A stretch of 64,000 nt of DNA from Zopfochytrium polystomum (taxonomy: Eukaryota; Chytridiomycota; Chytridiomycetes; Chytridiales; Chytridiaceae), in contig JAIVFJ010000044.1 in the NCBI GenBank assembly GCA_025765615.1, positions 310,001 through 374,000 of the forward strand. Direction: 5' to 3'. Shown here piece by piece: positions 60,501 to 64,000 of this stretch. The position numbers and the translations under genes were made by a program. Positions within the stretch are counted from its first letter, which is position 1. The number at the start of each line of letters is the position of its first letter. Below the pieces are notes generated by a model, which saw only the letters and a list, made by a program, of their open reading frames with translations, ran no database searches and was not told the DNA's origin.

Positions 60501-61341
60501 CAGACACAGGACTTATCCATATGACCTTGAAGTTACCAGATCTGAGCCCAAGAACATTGATGCTGTTGCTATGCAGAAGATGCACACTGTGTCACTTGAG
60601 AAGTATAAGGAAAAGGCCAACTTGACTGGAGTGGTGGCACCCCTGGTGGTCCCCCCTCACCGGGGGCCCTGCCAGGTGGTTCGTTCTGGTGCACTGTTTA
60701 ACAGGAGGTGGTTGAGATGCCTTGTGGCTTGGATGGGTGGCCGTGTTGCCTATCACCAGGAGTGCAAGAAGTGTGATGCTGAGCTGGACAGGAACCATGC
60801 CTTGGAGTGTTCAGGTGTGCGCCGCCTCCTGGAGGCGGACCACCCTGAGTGCGTCCCAAGCGTGGAGCAGGCGAGGAGGAACATCACAGTGCTGGATCTG
60901 CTGCTGCAGACTCTGACTTTCTGGGCGCCCTACACAGCCAATGATGCAGATAAGATTCCTCAGGAGACGAGGGTGGCTTCAAAGAAGCTGGGGATGAAGC
61001 TTGCTAGGCTGATTGCAAAGATTCGAGTGGAATGCGCCGGAATGAGGGACTTTGTGGATGCTTCAGAGACCACAGCAGAACAGGAGGCAGATTATTTGAT
61101 GGAAGCAGGGACAGTGGATGACAGGAGGGCGGATCTGAGGACTCGCATGCAGATGGCGCAGGTGCGGCGGCAAGCTAGAGAAGCTCTGCGTGCGCACTGG
61201 GATCCAGTGCGCAACAAGGGGTTTAGGGAATCGAGGAACAGGTGGCTGGCTAAGGAGACCCAGGGAGTGACGGGGAGGCCGGACAGATCCGGGTGGGTTG
61301 ACTCTGATACAGAGAGCGGTGCTTCAGTGGGAGGTGGATGA
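57589..61341 (+). CDS. Non-LTR ORF2 (N3)
   Basis: An intact 1250-codon frame. The N-terminal half is N1-type (INQAFSD for IDQAFSD, LSRM for SSRM), and the C-terminal half is A1/N1-type with LDDVHNW for LDEVHNW. Between 59958 and 59998 four silent changes occur, three of them shared with A2, which suggests a short conversion tract. Confidence 0.9.
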   Translation: MIDELRFGFVNLNCSLSGHVKNINQAFSDSDYILLADTGVCVGESNPLRGMVAESRGPPPEYVVRQAIGHKGKKGVSIHKSRRMEEDLVVQTLEKDTKGEWVIARMSEIIMAVVYFAPSTDLEVLQSFSATADRIAGANPQAPFLIIGDFNTSLQEYGCAHSQPRLRVDWWRAWIDGSGWSRVEPVRGQWTTFSPRIAGPAGRGVTDLLLVNRAGLGAVHNLVVHDAPEEYLAFTDHRMLTFELRTHLTMKPPFERLNVRRLMLRQVQYEKKLAETRKPLRQEIHSAWKTVNAAAVAQEEWSFERRRACADSVSQLVVKWLVDTGVQVAGKTKFSGGAGGPDVEEKHLEELKRRRDLSRMEAEAHPDADPVGQKDAWAKFRQWNRLTKVAIKRYRKRVYSAVQDLAVKDFAAEAKRIKCQKSRVERTHCALDPQKLPDYAAHFRGTIGHEPTGTDAINQDVLAACSTERPMVPLKLSEVAWIKKNAVEEACKIAPRGKAPGEDALFGELVCIAPHVVAPVLQRFFQLLAALQVVPTLWGIANVALVYKNKGVNTDVANYRPISLCSRLRLVYERVLAPQVERVVEGMIHPSQGGFRRHRSTMDQAFTLHELQQQYPDLTVVYLDIKAAYDCTNRNYVWESIWNAKNDKSPEFTRNQLLPILRSLFDFNACQLLVMGQKSDQIPVTRGFLQGTVLSPMLFNVAINSLPEALSRVPHSQLECGGLKINSLLFADDSAVFARNKAVLQNMLDDVHNWSQRRGMTFAAQKCVVVSKTRNLRLQMNGVVLPQEKTTLQLGLVRDCNGIDFETSLQMRVKKTEKMLQFLKSRGFNGWGFRPVNAYRVYMCFLRPMLEYGFALRPNSEAFLAPAQKVQDMCLRQALSFGKTSSTVAMHLIFGVVPMVARNKMLNARYFYRLHHIQDQRNTTAHMYRHMAERGRRAPAGSLTRLTLFTPDVDLYFGSVPRKALAQIPFVRHRTYPYDLEVTRSEPKNIDAVAMQKMHTVSLEKYKEKANLTGVVAPLVVPPHRGPCQVVRSGALFNRRWLRCLVAWMGGRVAYHQECKKCDAELDRNHALECSGVRRLLEADHPECVPSVEQARRNITVLDLLLQTLTFWAPYTANDADKIPQETRVASKKLGMKLARLIAKIRVECAGMRDFVDASETTAEQEADYLMEAGTVDDRRADLRTRMQMAQVRRQAREALRAHWDPVRNKGFRESRNRWLAKETQGVTGRPDRSGWVDSDTESGASVGGG

Positions 61342-61630
61342 GTGTCTGGTTCTGTTGCCTCATCATTTGTTTTCCATTTGTTTTTTGTTGTGTTGACTTT
61401 ATATTTTTAAGCTGTTGTCTGGTTTAAGTCTGTTTCTACTGTTCTTTCAGATCTCTTCTTTTCACCTTGGCCTCTTTGATCTTCTTCTTCTTTGGCTTTC
61501 TCTCCCTCACATGTGCCCCCTCTGACCTCTTGGACTTTCTTTCTTCTCCTTCATATGCATGTACTTTTTTAACTTTCAAGCTGCAGATTCCTCACCTTCG
61601 GGTTGGAGCGAATAATACACTATTGAAAAG
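61342..61630 (+). other. 3' UTR of N3, hybrid
   Basis: Starts like A1/N1 (GACTTTATATTTTTAAG) and switches to the A2 version after GTTGTCTGGTTTA (about 61420). Stem-loop at 61591-61608. Confidence 0.65.
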
Positions 61631-61642
61631 TTAGGGTTAGGG
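61631..61642 (+). repeat. Interstitial telomere repeat at the N3/N4 joint
   Basis: Exactly two TTAGGG units. The last G is the first base of the possible GTG start of N4 ORF1. Confidence 0.85.
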
Positions 61643-62379
61643 TGCACCCGCTAAGTTTCGCTGCAACTGTTGCGCTCAATGGTCCTAAGCCCATTCATCC
61701 CAGTCCATTTGTGAAAGGCATCTTTGTCACCGCCGATCCCAATGCCTCTGTTGAAGACAAGATTGCTCAGGTTTTGAGGCCGCGTCCCTCAGCCGTCGCG
61801 GCTCGGCGCTCAGCGCCAGGCTACGTCCGGCCTGAGTCGTCGCTGCCCGAGGCTAAGTTCGTTCCAGTGTACATCCGACCTAACCTTTCAGATGTGGGTC
61901 GGGCTAACCCCCGCCACAGCATGAGACTTGTGTTCAGACCTGAGAAGGGCTTCCCCAGAGTACCAGAAATTTCAGTCATTGGCCAGTATGCTGCTCTGAT
62001 GGAATGCTGGGTGTATGAGGGAGACAAGGAGAAGTTCATCAAGGCTTGTGCTGATGCTGAGATTGCCGTGGACACTGATTGTGAGCCCTGGATGCCCTCG
62101 AAGTTGAAGGATTCTCCTGAAGCTAGGGAAGCAGCTGTGCAGGCGTATATCCGCCGGGTTGCTGGGATCCTGAACCATCCATTCTTCAGACCACCACCAA
62201 ATGTTGCCAAGTCTATCTATGCATCTGTGCCAAAGAAGTTGGAGACACTCTTGAGGGGGAAGTTGAAGGATCTCTCTCTGTACCCATCTGCACCCTCTGG
62301 TGCGAAGGGGAAGGGGAGGGAAACTGAGACTGAACCCACTGCTGTGCGTGCAGGCGATGCTAATGCCATGGAAACATGA
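61642..62379 (+). CDS. Non-LTR ORF1, family 2 (N4)
   Basis: About 245 codons without an early ATG. The possible first codon is GTG, made from the telomere G and the first element bases. Shared blocks with family 1 ORF1: HPLSFAA, PNLSDVGRANPRHSMRL, GFPRVPEISVIG, LMECWV, CEPWMPS and RVAGILNHP. The lack of an ATG fits either 5' truncation or a non-AUG start as suspected for N3. Ends DANAMET; its TGA overlaps the ORF2 ATG (ATGA). Confidence 0.75.
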   Translation: MHPLSFAATVALNGPKPIHPSPFVKGIFVTADPNASVEDKIAQVLRPRPSAVAARRSAPGYVRPESSLPEAKFVPVYIRPNLSDVGRANPRHSMRLVFRPEKGFPRVPEISVIGQYAALMECWVYEGDKEKFIKACADAEIAVDTDCEPWMPSKLKDSPEAREAAVQAYIRRVAGILNHPFFRPPPNVAKSIYASVPKKLETLLRGKLKDLSLYPSAPSGAKGKGRETETEPTAVRAGDANAMET

Positions 62380-64000
62380 GCAAGTCATTGAGATTTGGAT
62401 TTTTGAATGCCCATGGATCCTTAGCTGGACATTCAGATCAAGTTCAGGAAATTTTTTCAGATTTTCAAGTAGACTATATGTTGTTTTCAGATATTGGAAT
62501 GTGGAGTTCTGACAGTATGAGTGCAGTTCGGGGTGTTGTTGCTGAGGCAAGGGGGGTGCCCCCTCCTTATCAACCTGGGCGGAATGTTGGAACAAGGGCA
62601 AAGAAAGGAGTTGCTGTTGTTGTGAGTGGGGACCTGGACAGAAATGCCCACCTGGTGGTGCAGACCCTGCACAGGTCCCCCAAGGGAGAATGGATCATTG
62701 TGAAGATGTCGGAGCTGATTGTTGGATTGACGTATTTTGCGCCGAGCACACCTCTGGAATCTCTGCAGGAATTCCAAGATCAAGTTAGTCAAGTTAGCAT
62801 CCTCCTGCCTGCAGCACCCTTTTTGATTATTGGAGACTTCAACATCTGGATGCGTGAATATGGATGCCGCACTTCTGCTCCTGCTGAACGTGTTTGCTGG
62901 CTGCAGGACTGGCTGCGACCTCCTTCCCAGTGGAGGAGGGTTGCGCCGGTTCGTGGCCAGTGGACCACAATGACAGAGGGAAGGGCTGGTGGACCTGGTG
63001 GACGGGGGGTCACTGATCTTGTGTTTGTCAACCAGCATGCTCTCCCCTTTGTTCAGAACCTGGTTGTCCATGATGACCCTGCAGAGTATGTTGGATTCTC
63101 AGATCACCGGCTGCTGACTTTCAACTTCAATGGGGATCTGACGACCAAGCCCCCGTTTGAGCGCCTGAATGTTCGTCGGCTCATGATGAGACAGACCAAG
63201 TATGCTAGCTGCCTTGAGAAGACCAGGAAACCCATCAGAGCCCAGATTCATTCAGTTTGGAAAGAAGTTGAAGCTGCCGCTGAGGCCGGAGAGCTCTGGA
63301 CTTTTGAGAGGCGCTTGGCTTGTGTGGATGCTGTTTCAGACTTGGTCATGCAGTGGCTCATGGACAATGCTGTTAAGGTGGCTGGGAAAGTTCGCTTTAG
63401 GGGTGGATCTGGAGGACCAGAGGTCCGGGAGAAGCATCTGGAGGAGCTAAAGCGCCGTCGCGTGGAGGCGCGAAGGGCTGCTGAGGCTCACCCAGATGAT
63501 GATCCTGTGGGGCAGAAGATGGCCTGGACTCAGTTTCGTCAGTGGAATAAGATTGTGAAGATTGCCATCAAGCGGTACAGGAAGCGTGTATATTCAGCTG
63601 TTCAGGACTCTGCTGTGCGCGACTTTGCTGGTGAGGCCAAGCGCATCAAGTGTCAGAAGGCACGTTCAGATAGGAGCCAGTGTGCCCTTGACCCCCAGAA
63701 GATGGGCCATTACGAAGTCCATTTCCGCACAACCATAGGCCATGAGCCAACTGGAACTGATGTCCCTGACGCCGTGGCTCTTGAAGAATCAGCAGTTACT
63801 GTGAACAAAGTCCCTCTGAAGCAGTCTGAAGTCTCCTGGATTAAGAAGGTTCATGTTGAAGAAGCCTGCAAGAATGCCCCCAGGGGCAAAGCCCCTGGAG
63901 AAGACATGCTTTTTGGGGAGTTGGTCTCAATTGCTCCGCATTTGGTTGCTGCAGTCCTGCACAGATTCTTTCAGCTTGTGGCCTCTCTTCATGTGGTTCC
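61643..64000 (+). mobile_element. Non-LTR retrotransposon of family 2 (N4), right end outside the window
   Basis: It contains ORF1 and the first 541 codons of ORF2, all open. No leader is present between the telomere repeat and ORF1. The last 190 bp read the same as the start of N2, identifying the family. Confidence 0.88.
62376..64000 (+). CDS. Non-LTR ORF2, family 2, N-terminal 541 codons (N4)
   Basis: Starts at the ATG at 62376 (MSKSLRFGFLNAHGSLAG) and stays open to the edge. APE endonuclease motifs: LTYFAPS, FLIIGDFN, TDLVFVN and a canonical FSDHRLLTF. The catalytic-Glu region reads MLFSDIG, again with Asp. The frame passes the linker (KPPFERLNVRRLMMRQ) and reaches the start of the RT (RGKAPGEDMLFGEL). 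The rest of the protein can be read from N2. Confidence 0.88.
   Translation, partial: MSKSLRFGFLNAHGSLAGHSDQVQEIFSDFQVDYMLFSDIGMWSSDSMSAVRGVVAEARGVPPPYQPGRNVGTRAKKGVAVVVSGDLDRNAHLVVQTLHRSPKGEWIIVKMSELIVGLTYFAPSTPLESLQEFQDQVSQVSILLPAAPFLIIGDFNIWMREYGCRTSAPAERVCWLQDWLRPPSQWRRVAPVRGQWTTMTEGRAGGPGGRGVTDLVFVNQHALPFVQNLVVHDDPAEYVGFSDHRLLTFNFNGDLTTKPPFERLNVRRLMMRQTKYASCLEKTRKPIRAQIHSVWKEVEAAAEAGELWTFERRLACVDAVSDLVMQWLMDNAVKVAGKVRFRGGSGGPEVREKHLEELKRRRVEARRAAEAHPDDDPVGQKMAWTQFRQWNKIVKIAIKRYRKRVYSAVQDSAVRDFAGEAKRIKCQKARSDRSQCALDPQKMGHYEVHFRTTIGHEPTGTDVPDAVALEESAVTVNKVPLKQSEVSWIKKVHVEEACKNAPRGKAPGEDMLFGELVSIAPHLVAAVLHRFFQLVASLHVV

Larger units (their letters stand above)
56285..61630 (+). mobile_element. 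Most complete non-LTR retrotransposon of family 1 (N3)
   Basis: About 5.35 kb: tRNA-like leader, full ORF1, full ORF2 and 3' UTR, flanked on both sides by TTAGGG. It gives the reference structure against which the A copies lack 579 nt and N1 lacks the leader. Its 3' UTR after about 61420 is of the A2 type, while most of its ORF2 is N1-like, so it is mosaic. Confidence 0.9.

Overview
The window reads as eukaryotic subtelomeric DNA, probably from a fungus or another small-genome microbial eukaryote. The evidence is a spliced gene with short introns (55-113 nt, GT-AG, CTAAC-like branch sites), remnants of fungal-type Ty3 gag and Tc1/mariner, and repeated two-unit TTAGGG tracts, always G-rich on the + strand. 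That polarity, with single-copy DNA on the left and retroelement arrays on the right, puts the chromosome end to the right. The species cannot be fixed from sequence alone.

Left arm (1-6469) is mostly single copy. It holds the start of an unknown gene, decayed Tc1/mariner and Ty3 gag pieces, and an AT-rich island (about 1.2-5.5 kb) with a leucine-rich-repeat pseudogene and a PrimPol/SF3-helicase (D5-like) pseudogene. The island looks like an endogenised large DNA virus or Polinton-like virus. An unrecognised 189-codon gene follows.

From 6470 the window is built from copies of a few modules. Block A (6470, 22721 and 43759) carries a 27-bp near-palindromic repeat, a six-exon gene for an unrecognised 444-aa protein, an F-box-like gene cut off by TTAGGG, a 1.25-kb GC-rich spacer, and a non-LTR retrotransposon with a deleted ORF1. 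Block P (two copies) is a Penelope-like element on the minus strand. It has an RS-rich coiled-coil ORF1 and an RT ORF with no GIY-YIG nuclease, and is preceded by a fragment of its own promoter/leader. The first period, A1+P1, is 16,251 bp. The second, A2+N1+P2, is 21,038 bp, longer by almost exactly one non-LTR element.

The right end (53634-64000) is a head-to-tail series of three + strand non-LTR elements (N2, N3, N4) from two related families, each separated by exactly two TTAGGG units. They encode ORF1 and an APE-endonuclease/RT/zinc-knuckle ORF2. The best preserved copy (N3) begins with a tRNA-like leader with A and B boxes.

Together the modules suggest a two-component telomere community. 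Endonuclease-bearing non-LTR elements would prime on the C-strand of double-stranded TTAGGG and so lie in + orientation. Endonuclease-less Penelope elements would prime on the exposed G-strand 3' end and so lie in - orientation. Unequal crossover between the head-to-tail copies then remodels the array; direct recombinants are visible. Near identity of the large copies means either very recent duplication or possible assembly error, and several homopolymer frameshifts call for the same caution.
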